From assembly GCF_018623055.1 (NCBI RefSeq), contig NZ_CP076019.1, forward strand, positions 1,922,001 to 1,986,000: a stretch of 64,000 nucleotides of DNA, given 5' to 3'. Both the position numbers and the translations under genes were made by a program. This DNA is from Halorubrum sp. 2020YC2 (lineage in GTDB: Archaea; Halobacteriota; Halobacteria; Halobacteriales; Haloferacaceae). Every line of letters starts with the position of its first letter. Position 1 is the stretch's first letter. Below, one piece after another: positions 52,184 to 60,879 of this stretch. Under the pieces are notes generated by a model, which saw only the letters and a program-made list of their open reading frames with translations, did not search any database and was not told the origin of the DNA.

Positions 52184-52320
52184 TCAAAGAGTTACACGTT
52201 CGCCGTATAATTCGACGAGATGAAGGCCCCCGAAGTCGCAGATTCTCCGTCTTACACTAGCGACCGACAGTGTCGGTAATCGAATGGTAACCACAGCTCC
52301 GAATACGGTGAGTAAGATGA
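52184..52320 (-). pseudogene. 3' fragment of a membrane-protein gene cut by the MITE
   Basis: On the minus strand, from the MITE's left end to a TGA at 52184-52186, the frame reads IIILLTVFGAVVTIRLPTLS, then VRRRICDFGGLHLVELYGE and RVTL. The beginning is hydrophobic and looks like the end of a TM segment, and no start codon outside the MITE exists. It is best read as the C-terminal remnant of a gene. The remainder cannot be found beyond the MITE with confidence. Confidence 0.45.
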
Positions 52321-52700
52321 TTATTGACATCCTCCCCGCGCTGAAGCGCGAGGGTTCCCACGGCACCGTCCCGCTGGGTTGGAATGGTTACGGTTTGTAG
52401 CGGCCTTGGAAGGCGGCTACTGGCTGTGCCAACCAAGCGTTGCTCCTATCTCGGTGGGATTCAGAGATACTTCTGTTGACTGCGCCTCGGGATCCACAGC
52501 AGAAAGGGTATTTTCTGCGTGGAATCGGGGACTCCCGATATTGTCCGATTAACTGGGCGGGCAGACCGCCTCGGCTAGCTGTCAGTACGACAATCGATTA
52601 TGTAAAACAGCCGACCGAAGCGGTGGTCGCGGTTGATGTGGAAGCGTGTCGGATTCATCCCCGCGCTAAAGCACGGGGCTTTCTCCTTGATTCTCCGTAA
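52321..52700. mobile_element. MITE derived from an IS200/IS605 (tnpB-type) element
   Basis: The left end has CATCCTCCCCGCGCTGAAGC with a 6-bp hairpin (52335-52340 with 52343-52348). The right end has CATCCCCGCGCTAAAGCACG with a 9-bp hairpin (52659-52678) followed by GGCTTTCTCC. Both are typical of the subterminal hairpins of haloarchaeal IS1341/IS605-type elements. The inner roughly 300 bases carry no tnpA or tnpB remnant that I can recognise, so this is a non-autonomous copy. The outer limits are approximate because such elements make no target duplication. Confidence 0.7.
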
Positions 52701-52711
52701 TTTGCGTCATT

Positions 52712-53083
52712 ATGCGCTCCGTCGGCTCCGGATACATTCTCGGTTCGGACCGGCCCATGTCGGTCGGCCTTGCGATTGCTGGCATCGTTCTGTTTCAACT
52801 GAGCCGTGTCTGGCGGTATTTCATTGTGGACCAATCCTACAGAGAGAAGTCACCGACAGGTCGGATGGCGTTTGTGTGCGCTCCGCTCACCGAATCGTTC
52901 CTGCTGTTGGTGTCCGTACCCGCCCCCCTAACGTTGGTTTTGGGCGGTATCGCTTTCACAATCGATAGCGACCGCAGCTCATTGCCTGTATTGCTACTGT
53001 ATTTGGTCCCAATAGGATTTATTCGAGCGTGGATAGGAAGCTTAGATCCTCAGACGGACGATTTTGAAGTGAGTTTCAATTGA
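52712..53083 (+). CDS. Membrane protein, about three TM segments
   Basis: The protein has 123 residues from the ATG at 52712, or 108 from 52757 (MSVGLAIAGIVLFQLSRVWR). Hydrophobic segments are at about 18-35, 62-85 and 88-108. It begins 12 bases after the MITE's estimated right limit, so the original start may have been altered by the insertion. No family was recognised. Confidence 0.55.
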   Translation: MRSVGSGYILGSDRPMSVGLAIAGIVLFQLSRVWRYFIVDQSYREKSPTGRMAFVCAPLTESFLLLVSVPAPLTLVLGGIAFTIDSDRSSLPVLLLYLVPIGFIRAWIGSLDPQTDDFEVSFN

Positions 53084-53144
53084 AGAGTGTAGCTCTGGTG
53101 AACCTTAACAAGTAACCGTTCCACTACAATTGCGTCAGTACAAC

Positions 53145-53888
53145 CTACGGAGTCACCATCGGTTGTTGACTCTCTCGCAGTTGGGTGAATGCTTCTGCCA
53201 GGATCGCGAGGATAAGTAGCGAAAACGGGAGTCCGGCAACACCTGACAGCAGGACTCCTATTCCTTCCCCGGCAATGGCACCGACCACTAACGAGGTCAT
53301 AGCTGTTAACACACCTGAGATGAGCCCAATCCCAGCGACAACTACTAATAATAATCCGAACAGTCGCAGCCAATGGCCGCGCGTTAGTTGCCAGCTATCT
53401 CGAAACCCGGCGATGAAGTTCTTGTCTTCTACCGCGACATACACGATCATGAAGATGAACGCGACGTACGCGATGATCCCGGGAATAACAAAGAGTAGTG
53501 ATCCGACGAACATGAGCACCCCGTATATGAGCCCACCAACGAGTGAGTTTAGCAGGACCGGCACAATGTTTCGCGTGTAGTACTCTGACGGAATTGCCCG
53601 CGTATGACCGCCGACAAACGTTCGGATCGTGACAACCGTGAGCCATTGAAGCCCGAGCAACATGAGGATGGCTGCGCTCACGGAAACGGCAAGCGGGGCG
53701 TCGATTGCCGGGAGCGCTACGTTCTCTGTCGGCGTACCTGACTGCTCAAGCCACGTGACGACAGCACTATAGAATGGAATCTGCCACGCAGCCCCGATCA
53801 GCAGATATGCGACCATCAACAGCAAGCCGTTGCGATTCGCGACACGGCTGATTCCTCCAGCAAGCGATGAACCAATGTTGAGTGTCAC
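53145..53888 (-). CDS. Six-TM membrane protein (DUF7847-like)
   Basis: The protein has 247 residues. It starts MTLNIGSSLAGGISRVANRNG, a conserved haloarchaeal opening. Six TM segments follow, with a long loop containing RAIPSEYYTRNIVP and FIAGFRDSWQLTRGHWLRLFGL. The latter 'F..SW.LT.G..WR' pattern recalls the glycerophosphoryl diester phosphodiesterase membrane domain family. No enzyme site is seen. It is carried inside the IS6-ended unit. Confidence 0.75.
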   Translation of the reverse strand: MTLNIGSSLAGGISRVANRNGLLLMVAYLLIGAAWQIPFYSAVVTWLEQSGTPTENVALPAIDAPLAVSVSAAILMLLGLQWLTVVTIRTFVGGHTRAIPSEYYTRNIVPVLLNSLVGGLIYGVLMFVGSLLFVIPGIIAYVAFIFMIVYVAVEDKNFIAGFRDSWQLTRGHWLRLFGLLLVVVAGIGLISGVLTAMTSLVVGAIAGEGIGVLLSGVAGLPFSLLILAILAEAFTQLRESQQPMVTP

Positions 53889-54063
53889 GCTAGATCCATC
53901 TCGTGTCGATTTGATACATTGTGTCGACGCGTTTCACTATCTGAAACTCGGCGTTTCACGGAGGTGTGTTGGAACTTATCACGTGCGAGACATCGAACCA
54001 GAATAGAAAGTAGTGGTTCAGCAACCAAGCGGAAGGACATCACCCTAACGGAGCGGTTCGAAG

Positions 54064-54507
54064 TTAAGAAGCGACGGATTTGTAGACTGGTCTTCCGATC
54101 AGGAATAGGCCTAAGATGCCGAATATAAGTGGTAGAGGGCTACTCGTTTTCTTAAGATACGATTTCGAGGGCGAGCCTTGTACGACATAGGCCGTGGTTG
54201 TCTCTCCGACATTGTACTGGTCAATTCTGTCTTCCGCGGCAGTCCTTGTGTCGGACGCTTTTGTTCCTATTCCCGGGCTGATGTTGTCGGAAGTGTATCG
54301 GGTTCCGTTGTACGTGTAGCTGTAAGTGACGTGAGGGGTGTACCTGTCCCCCCTTTTTGAGGAATCCATGGTGACTTCTTTGCTCTCTACCGTGGCTTCA
54401 GTCTGCACCCCGGACGAGAGGCTTTGTTGCTGAGAGTACGCCATGTATCCAGCAACTCCGAGCAGCACAATCCCCAGTATTATACTTATCAGAGACAGCT
54501 TCGACAT
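54064..54507 (-). CDS. Short DUF3592 membrane protein
   Basis: The protein has 147 residues. TM1 (LISIILGIVLLGVAGYMAYS) and TM2 near the end (LPLIFGILGLFLIGRPVY) flank a beta domain with ATVESKEVTMDSSKRGDRYT, HVTYSYTYNGTRYTSDNISPG and TTAYVVQGSPSKSYL. This is the full minimal DUF3592 architecture. The longer relative at 47957-48928 has the same domain plus extra TM segments. It is inside the IS6-ended unit. Confidence 0.8.
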   Translation of the reverse strand: MSKLSLISIILGIVLLGVAGYMAYSQQQSLSSGVQTEATVESKEVTMDSSKRGDRYTPHVTYSYTYNGTRYTSDNISPGIGTKASDTRTAAEDRIDQYNVGETTTAYVVQGSPSKSYLKKTSSPLPLIFGILGLFLIGRPVYKSVAS

Positions 54508-54641
54508 ATCGGCGATTGTTTAGACTGCTGAATGTTAATTTCGACGTATTTCTCACTGCGCAACACATACGGCTCTCATTGACCGGCTGTTTCAGGCGAA
54601 AATATATCTGAAGAATAGGATTTCAACAGAGCCGCTCTATT

Positions 54642-55450
54642 GAAATACCAGGCTTTGAATACGTTGAGTAGTAGAAACAAACGCGTTCTGACCGTCTTAC
54701 CAGATTGTTGTAAGAATCCGAGCCGGATCGCCCGCTCCGTGTTTCTCCCGATGAAACGCTGCTACGGGCTTGATACTATCCCCGGGATAACACGTAATCA
54801 GCCGCCGACCGGAGGCGGTCTCAAGCAAATATCCGGCTGTTGAGCCTCTCCCATCGCTCCCTCCCTCCCCACGGATGGGATGCTCATCCACTCCCCCGCG
54901 ACGCTCCACGAATCGCCCCCGCTGGAAGGACGGCCCTCCACCCCATCCAGCCGTCCTGTCCGCCTCATACTGAGTCTTCCTCGTACAGCCCCTCACGAAC
55001 AGACGTACTGCTCTCAATTCGTGGAGTCGCGGCCTCGTATGGAGAACCGCCGGCGCCGGTTACTCTCCGAGTCCGTCGGCCCCGACGGTAACTGAACTCC
55101 GATCCAACGGGTCGACTGCGGTGACCTAGGGGGACGGGTGTACCGCGGTTCGAAACGACGCTAGACGGGTGTACAGAGGTGTTTCACGGCGCGTAACGGT
55201 GGCCGTAGCTTACTACCTTCGGAACCCCACGGGACGCTTAATGTCGCCATTCGACACCGGCCGTCACGCGAAGGAGCGCACGACTGAATGTGGCTCGGAG
55301 GAGAAACGACTCAACGGCCAAGCGGAGGGCTGGGCGACAGTCGTCAGCCACAGGCGGCACACCCGACGCCGACGAACCGGGCGAGGGGGGCAGTAGTCGG
55401 ATTAGACGAGCGGAACAGCGTGACAGGACCGGACGGTTGGAGGTCGATCG
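54642..55450. other. Gap without a supported gene
   Basis: About 0.8 kb to the right of the IS6-ended unit holds only short open frames rich in Arg, Ser and Pro. A GC-rich stretch at 54,840-55,080 differs in composition from its AT-richer left side. I see no RNA gene, repeat or recognisable protein fragment. The promoter of the CPBP gene at 55451 must lie near its right end. Confidence 0.4.
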
Positions 55451-56425
55451 ATGAACATGTTCTGTGATCCGGGGACGCCAGGCGAACGCCCGGACCACGC
55501 GACCGCTCGGGCGGTTATCGTGGCGATCGGACTCGGAGTCGGCGGCTTGGTCGCCGGGCTGATCGGGGTGGTTGGGTTCGGGACGCTGAAGGGCGCTATC
55601 GGGGTCGCCGGGACACCGCTCGGAGAGGCGCTCGGCGGGGGAATCCAAGCCGGATTCGCCGCCGTCGGGATGGTGTTTCTCGCGCTTACGGACGACCTGC
55701 GACAGTATGTCCGGATTCGGCGACCGACGCCAGAGGATGTCGGTTGGATACTCGTTTCACCGATCCTGATCGCGGCGACTGGACCGGTTACGCTCGTCGC
55801 GGAGTCGCTCCTCGGCGTGAGTTCGGAGCCACACACAGGGTCGGCTGGTCTGCTTGACGTCGGGGTCGTCCTAGCGGAGCAACCGGTCGCCTGGGCGCTG
55901 GTGATCGGCTGGCTGTTCCTATTCGCGGCTCCGATGGAAGAACTGCTGTACCGTGGGATTATCCAAGGACACGTTCGACCGCACGTCGGGGCCGTCGGAA
56001 CGGTGTTTGTCGGTACCGTGGCGTTCGGGCTCATACACGCGTTACCGGCGCTGTTTGGAGGCGTTGACAGTGCAGTCCTTGCGTTCCTCAATACCGGAAT
56101 TGGCGGCGTCGTCTGGGGGGTTGCGTACGAACGGACCGGCAACCTCGCCGTGACGGCCGTCAGCCATGCGTCGATGTGGGTAGTGAACTACGAGGTACTG
56201 CTCCCGCTCGCGTGGGTCGGGCCGACGAGGGGCCCCAAAGGGGCCCGACGATCGACTGAGACGCTATTGACACCGGTTATCTTGGGCTTCCATGAACTCG
56301 AATTCGTCCCCGATCGCTTGCCCCAGTTCGGCCAAGGCGGCCTGCTCGTCGCCCCAGACGCGTCCGCCCGGTTCGCACACGCCCCGACGATTCCACGGAC
56401 AGCATCGCCGTGCGCGATGCTGTAG
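55451..56425 (+). CDS. CPBP-family intramembrane protease, with an unusual C-terminal extension
   Basis: The protein has 324 residues with about seven TM segments. Motifs are AAPMEELLYRGIIQGHVRPH (EExxxR), FGLIHALPALF (FxxxH) and VSHASMWVVNYE (H with N). The core ends near residue 258 (LLPLAWVGPTRG). A 65-residue tail then follows that is Pro/Arg-rich and lacks the family pattern; a lost stop codon or a rearrangement could explain it. It differs from the CPBP protein at 51069 and is richer in G+C. Confidence 0.82.
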   Translation: MNMFCDPGTPGERPDHATARAVIVAIGLGVGGLVAGLIGVVGFGTLKGAIGVAGTPLGEALGGGIQAGFAAVGMVFLALTDDLRQYVRIRRPTPEDVGWILVSPILIAATGPVTLVAESLLGVSSEPHTGSAGLLDVGVVLAEQPVAWALVIGWLFLFAAPMEELLYRGIIQGHVRPHVGAVGTVFVGTVAFGLIHALPALFGGVDSAVLAFLNTGIGGVVWGVAYERTGNLAVTAVSHASMWVVNYEVLLPLAWVGPTRGPKGARRSTETLLTPVILGFHELEFVPDRLPQFGQGGLLVAPDASARFAHAPTIPRTASPCAML

Positions 56426-56993
56426 GGCGGCTTATTGGCGGATGCACTCTTCGCGATCGTCGCGGCGTCTCTGACGAGAAGCAAGTAAGATGTGGATCGC
56501 AACTGGGGCAACTGACCAAACAGACCGCGATGAGGCTCGCGAGGTTTCGAAGCGCTTCGAGCGACCGTCGACACGAGTCTCGTCTCGGACGTTACCGACG
56601 ACGTTGATGCGGCTCTACCGCCCTCTCAGCCCTGAGGGGGTGGGCTTCCGGTCGCTACGTATCAGTCGGACGAGCCCGTGTTTCGGGCCGCGAAACACGG
56701 CCCCGACAGTTATTCCATGCCGTCGACTTGTCGCTGTCCGTGCGAGACGCGTACACGTCACCGGTAGCGTCAGTCACCCTCGGCTGGCTGTATAGTACCG
56801 CGACACCGTTTCGGGCCCCCGTTGCTGGTGTACAGATCCCTTCCACCGCAGACGTGTCTGTCGGTGTGCGTTCGGGTAACGATACCGCCACTCGCTTCTT
56901 GTTTGGACCGGCATCGCGCGTTGCGCTTGACTCACACGTCACCCACCAAAGCGGGCCTGTACGCGACATCGAGTATTTCGGATCACGGCACCC
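56426..56993. other. Gap without a supported gene
   Basis: About 570 bases hold only short frames. On the minus strand, between about 56,260 and 56,400 (under the CPBP tail), a frame ends AALAELGQAIGDEFEFMEAQ, which is acidic and protein-like. This may be the remnant of a gene that once faced the CPBP gene. It has no recognised family and no start, so I do not call it. Confidence 0.35.
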
Positions 56994-58340
56994 ATGCGCC
57001 TGATCGGGGACCGCAGGATACTCTTCGGGTCGGTTTGCGTCGAGGCCGTCGCCGCAGTGCTCGTCCTCCTGTACGGACACCTCTCACTGCTAGCCGTCGC
57101 CGTCTTGTACTGGATTGATCTTCTCTTTTTGACCCTCCGGACAACGGTACAACAGTTGCTCTCGCAGCCCGAAACGGATCGTCGGTCGACTCTTTTTCAA
57201 CGTCCGTTCCGGCTTCTAGCCCACAAGCGCGGATCGATCACCGTTACCGATCGCCTCCCGGGAATTCACCTCCGAAACATTCCGGCGGTCTGGGGAGCCG
57301 TATTCATACTTGTTTTTTCAGCGAGCACAACGGCGTACGTCGCCGCTGTCAATGTACCCGGAGAGCTGTGGCGCTCGCCGGCTACACCGCTTTTACTCGG
57401 TGGGGGTCTCGTCGCGGCAGCGACGAAATCGTGGCTGGCGCTGCGGGCATACGTGGCCTCAGAAGGCCACGAGACCACCTCCGCCTCCGCGGTCGTCCCC
57501 CGGAAGCGGGTACTGATATTCGCTGTTTACGGTGGGGTGTTATGGCTTGTCTCGCGGTGGACGCTTACGACCCTTTCCAGCGAGGGCTTGGAGATAACAC
57601 GCGCTGGAATGATGGTTTCCGCGTCCGTGCTAATCGTGTCTCGGCTCGCGTACGGTTGGTACGCGGCGCGCGCTCGACCCGACGGCTGGCGGTCGGACTC
57701 GACGTCCGACCTCAACGATGAAGCGATATCCCAAGGGTGGTCGGACTCCGAACCGGAAGAGAACGTATCCGCTCCGTCTCAGCCGTCGATCCCGGACGGA
57801 GAACCGCGCGAGACGATGGCGCCGGTTCGCGCGTCTATCCTCGCCGCAGGAGTGGTGAACGCGATGACGACTGGTGGCGTCGTCGATAACCGCTTCGGCC
57901 ACTGGAGACAGCTCACGATACGGGTGGGTATAGCGGGGTTGATTGTTGTCGCCGTTTTTGCCCTGTTGAACGGTTCTATCGTCGTGTCCGCGAGCTTGGC
58001 TGCGATTTTCTTCGGTCTCGTTGGAGGCCTCTCGATGATAAGCGCGGTACATCTGCTGTTGGCGCTCGGGGGCGTCGAATACGAATTTTACGAGTCCAAA
58101 GTGGTGGCGTACGACCGATACCTCGGACGACCACAGTGGTCGGCGTCATACGACGGTGTCCGGAACGTCTCGGTCGAGCGTGGGTTGTTCGGAAGCCCAC
58201 TCTGGCTGAACGCTGGTACGGTGTTTTTCGATCGGATTCCAAGCTCCAGGGACAGCGAGTCCGCTCAGGAACCGAGGGCGTCAATCGCATTCGTTCTGGA
58301 CCCCGAGCGTGCCGGTGAACTGCTCAGGTCCCGTTCGTGA
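56994..58340 (+). CDS. Multi-TM membrane protein (DUF6498-like) with C-terminal PH-like domain
   Basis: The protein has 448 residues. The first 230 hold about six TM segments, with RRTTVQQLLSQPE-like polar loops between them; AVLYWIDLLFLTLRTTVQQL is the distinctive opening. A polar linker (residues about 230-285) follows, then two more TM helices. The last 80 residues, EYEFYESKVVAYDRYLGRPQ followed by WSASYDGVRNVSVERGLFG, resemble a bacterial PH (bPH2) domain. It is a probable envelope protein; function is unknown. Confidence 0.7.
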   Translation: MRLIGDRRILFGSVCVEAVAAVLVLLYGHLSLLAVAVLYWIDLLFLTLRTTVQQLLSQPETDRRSTLFQRPFRLLAHKRGSITVTDRLPGIHLRNIPAVWGAVFILVFSASTTAYVAAVNVPGELWRSPATPLLLGGGLVAAATKSWLALRAYVASEGHETTSASAVVPRKRVLIFAVYGGVLWLVSRWTLTTLSSEGLEITRAGMMVSASVLIVSRLAYGWYAARARPDGWRSDSTSDLNDEAISQGWSDSEPEENVSAPSQPSIPDGEPRETMAPVRASILAAGVVNAMTTGGVVDNRFGHWRQLTIRVGIAGLIVVAVFALLNGSIVVSASLAAIFFGLVGGLSMISAVHLLLALGGVEYEFYESKVVAYDRYLGRPQWSASYDGVRNVSVERGLFGSPLWLNAGTVFFDRIPSSRDSESAQEPRASIAFVLDPERAGELLRSRS

Positions 58341-58521
58341 CGAGCCGTACCGACTTCACCGTGGTCGGCGCTCGGAGAGTACAACCGACCGCTACTCCTG
58401 AAATGCCGTAGCCATGTAGTGGGATCGTGTCTGCGGACGTCGTGGACCATCATGTTGAGGCATTTCGATCTGAACAGGACGAAACTGGCTTTCGCCCGCC
58501 CGAAGAACTGCGAATAAGCTA

Positions 58522-59088
58522 TCACATTAGATTGAAAACGGACACGGAAACGACGCCGAACGCGTGAAGAATCAGGAGAGCCGGTAACAACAGCCCGGTA
58601 GACACCGTGACAAAGAGAATCAGAGACGGAACCGTCTCGGTTAGGATAACAGTCACAAGAACCGTGAGTAAGCTAAGAAGAAACGTTCCAGCGATGAGGG
58701 TCTCCACAAGTCGTGTGCCTCGATATACGAGTGATGGTGTCTCTGTACCGTTGGCAAAGAGTAGTCCCCGATGGCGCATTTCTACATAGCCGTGGATCAG
58801 CAATACGACCGTCAGGAGAAGTAACAAACCGACGAACGCGGCTACGATAATTAACCCGGCAGAGAGTATCGATGTCTCACCACCGATTGCGGTAAACGCT
58901 CCAAACGTGACGAAAGGGAGAGCGACCACTCCAGCGGCCAATGCGGTAATTGCTATCCCTGCCTCGACATAGAGTCCGTTTGACGAGAGCCACTGATAAC
59001 TCCGCTCCGGGAGTGAGCCCTCTTTGAAGCTGGCTTCGTCACGAGGGCCGCCCATATTCGACTCCGTATCGGAACTGTCGGTCGTCAT
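58522..59088 (-). CDS. Four-TM membrane protein; IS1595 insertion just upstream
   Basis: The protein has 188 residues. After a polar lead of about 35 residues, four TM segments are seen: VEAGIAITALAAGVVALPFV, SAGLIIVAAFVGLLLLLTVV, LIAGTFLLSLLTVLVTVIL and LILFVTVSTGLLLPALLILH. The start at 59088 lies only 21 bases from the IS element, so its native box A was displaced. No family was recognised. Confidence 0.65.
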   Translation of the reverse strand: MTTDSSDTESNMGGPRDEASFKEGSLPERSYQWLSSNGLYVEAGIAITALAAGVVALPFVTFGAFTAIGGETSILSAGLIIVAAFVGLLLLLTVVLLIHGYVEMRHRGLLFANGTETPSLVYRGTRLVETLIAGTFLLSLLTVLVTVILTETVPSLILFVTVSTGLLLPALLILHAFGVVSVSVFNLM

Positions 59089-59101
59089 ACACCGTGATAT
59101 A

Positions 59102-60119
59102 ACATGCTACGCTCTTGTGTAGCACATTGTTGATTTCAGAGAGTTGCTTTGACGGCGTGTTTGAGCGCTTCTCGTCCGGGTTTGCGATAGAGTTCTCGTC
59201 TGAGTTGGAACGCTCGGAAATACTGTGTGAGGCGGTCTTTTGAGATGCCTCGATGCGGCGAGAGCCACCGTCGCGCCAGCGACGCGTGGCTCTCGCATGT
59301 GTTGACGTGGACTGCGTCATCGGCGTACTCACCATCTCCGTGAACGACGTATTCGCGGTCGAATTGGTCGTCTTCTCCAAGCGGATCGTACGCGCTAAAT
59401 CCGTCGGTATAGACGGTGAGAGGCTCCTGCTGGCGGTCAGCCAGCAGGAGCCGAATCGTCGATTCATCTGTGGATTTCGCCGGTACAACGTACCGCTGAT
59501 CGGTGCTACGATCCACGAGGACGAACACGGGCGGTTTGTCCTGTTCATACGTTCCGCGCCCGCGTCGAGCGAGGCCGCGGGAGCGCGACCAGCGGTCGCG
59601 CTCGCGGCGTTTCAAACCGGCAGAGACGTAGAACTCGTCAATTTCGACCGGGCCACGGAGATCAAGTGACGGCGCGTCGAGCGCTTCGGCGAAGCGCTCG
59701 ACACGCCTGTGAATCGTTTTGTAGGTGACTTCGATTTCGCACTGTAACTGCCTGAGGCTGGTGTTAAACCGCAAAAACGCGTAGATCGAAAAACAGCCAC
59801 TTGCGGAGTGCGATCTTCGAGTGAGCGAAGATTGTGCCGGTCTTATCGTTGAACGTGCGGCCGCAATCCTTACAGAGATACCGCTGAAAGTGCCCGTAGC
59901 TGCCGTTTCTGACCGTTCGGTCAGAACGGCAGCAAGGACAGGAAACGCCGTCACGCCAGCGAACCTGTTGGAGCAGGTCCGCTGCGACCAATTCCGACCC
60001 AAACACATCTAGCGGAATCATTCGTATCGGACACCGCTGACGCGGTGTCCTTGTCCTCTTCGACTCGACAGCGGCATCTCGGCAGTATCAACAATCTCCT
60101 ACTGAAGAGCGACATGCTA
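59102..60119. mobile_element. IS1595-type insertion sequence with inverted repeats and 8-bp target duplication
   Basis: The element spans 59110-60111 (1,002 bp). Its 25-bp inverted repeats (59110-59134, beginning CGCTCTTG, and 60087-60111) match at 21 of 25 positions, including the inner ATTGTTGAT. The identical 8-bp ACATGCTA flanks it on both sides (59102-59109 and 60112-60119), the duplication size expected for IS1595. It carries one transposase gene on the minus strand. Confidence 0.9.
59136..60021 (-). pseudogene. IS1595-family transposase, frameshifted
   Basis: The N-terminal frame (from ATG at 60021) has the zinc-binding domain, with CPCCRSDRTVRNGSYGHFQRY and CKDCGRTFNDKTGT. It breaks at a run of five A (59789-59793, five T in the sense strand). 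Removing one base restores LRKWLFSIYAFLRFNTSL, after which the DDE-type catalytic domain continues intact: VEIDEFYVSAGLKRRERD, YTDGFSAYDPL and HVNTCESHASLARRWLSPHRG. A sequencing error, real mutation or programmed slippage in the T run are all possible. Repaired length would be about 295 residues. Confidence 0.88.
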
Positions 60120-60274
60120 AGTAAATCTCTTCTCCAGCGTTTCATAATCAGAAATGGTCAACGGTAGACGAGACGGACAGTCCCCTGTTGAAATCTCTCT
60201 CAGGGTTTCACACTCAGAGACAGTAGACGTGGGTTTAGAAACGGTCACCACGTGAATTGACATGCCCTTCAGTC

Positions 60275-60757
60275 ATGAGTTCGAAATTCGACCCCGTTAC
60301 GAGACGTCGGGCCCTCGCAATCGGCGGTAGTGCCGTTCTTGCGTCGCTGGCCGGCTGTTCAACGGTACTAAACGCGATCGGAGATCAAGTGTTCGAGCAG
60401 GTAAACATCCTCAACCAACTCAGTCAGGAGGTCAGCGGAACCATCGGGGTAACAGATCCCGATGGTGAGACCGTCCTCGATACTGATTTCGATGTGCCCT
60501 CGACAGAGTCCGACGGCGACAGCAATATCGTTGCGTACGCGGATGTCTGGACCGGTACAGGGAGCTATCAGGTTGAGATGGAACTGACAGACACCCAGGT
60601 TGGTGGTGTGTCACAGGTCAGTCAGCAGGTACAGATCAGCGATACTGAGGAGGAAATGATCGCGATCTCCATTGGTTCCGGTGAGGAGAGCGAACCGATC
60701 GCTGTCCGGGTCGGAGAATCGTTCTCGGACTTCGGTCAAGCAAACCAAACCGAGTGA
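60275..60757 (+). CDS. Tat-type lipoprotein, unknown function
   Basis: The protein has 160 residues. TRRRALAIGGSAVLASLAGC is a twin-arginine signal with a lipobox. The mature part is beta-rich and acidic (GTIGVTDPDGETVLDTDFDV, then TGSYQVEMELTDTQVGG) and resembles small extracellular immunoglobulin-like domains. The ATG at 60275 places the Arg pair close to the N-terminus. A SDFGQANQTE end is polar. Confidence 0.75.
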   Translation: MSSKFDPVTRRRALAIGGSAVLASLAGCSTVLNAIGDQVFEQVNILNQLSQEVSGTIGVTDPDGETVLDTDFDVPSTESDGDSNIVAYADVWTGTGSYQVEMELTDTQVGGVSQVSQQVQISDTEEEMIAISIGSGEESEPIAVRVGESFSDFGQANQTE

Positions 60758-60850
60758 GCCGCCTCGGGGTCAAGCCCCCAGACACTCGGCCTGCTCGGCC
60801 TGGAGAGTGCTGTCGGGTTCGTCCTACCGCTAAGAGCAGGACCCCTACAG

Positions 60851-60858
60851 TTTTTTAT
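60851..60858 (+). promoter_or_regulatory. Box A of the bPH2 gene pair
   Basis: TTTTTTAT is centred about 25 bases before the ATG at 60880. This spacing supports 60880 rather than the in-frame ATG at 60871 as the start. Confidence 0.5.
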
Positions 60859-60879
60859 GTCGGTCAGGTAATGCCTGCT

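Larger units (their letters stand above)
52160..54641. mobile_element. 2.47-kb unit with IS6-like inverted termini and 8-bp target duplication, no transposase
   Basis: The left terminus GGCTCTGTTGAAATCCT at 52168-52184 is the exact inverted copy of the right terminus AGGATTTCAACAGAGCC at 54617-54633 (17 of 17). Directly outside both ends is the same 8-bp word GCTCTATT (52160-52167 and 54634-54641), the duplication size of IS6-family elements. The terminal sequence resembles IS6-type ends (GGC-CTGTTG-A). Inside are an IS605-derived MITE, three membrane protein genes and a gene fragment, but no IS6 transposase. It must have moved with help from elsewhere, or lost its transposase. Confidence 0.8.

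Noticed and set aside
52440..52700. 86-codon plus-strand frame inside the MITE
   Set aside because: It spans the right-end hairpin of the element and shows no similarity to TnpA or TnpB.
54697..55017. 106-codon minus-strand frame in the 54.6-55.4 kb gap
   Set aside because: Arg/Gly-rich composition, no start context and no recognisable domain.
58341..58521. Minus-strand frame containing VRRHDPTTWLRHF as a transposase or regulator fragment
   Set aside because: The motif is suggestive but too short, and no family could be named.
60180..60230. CTGTTGAAATCTC as another IS6-type end
   Set aside because: Only part of the terminal sequence matches and no partner end or target duplication was found.
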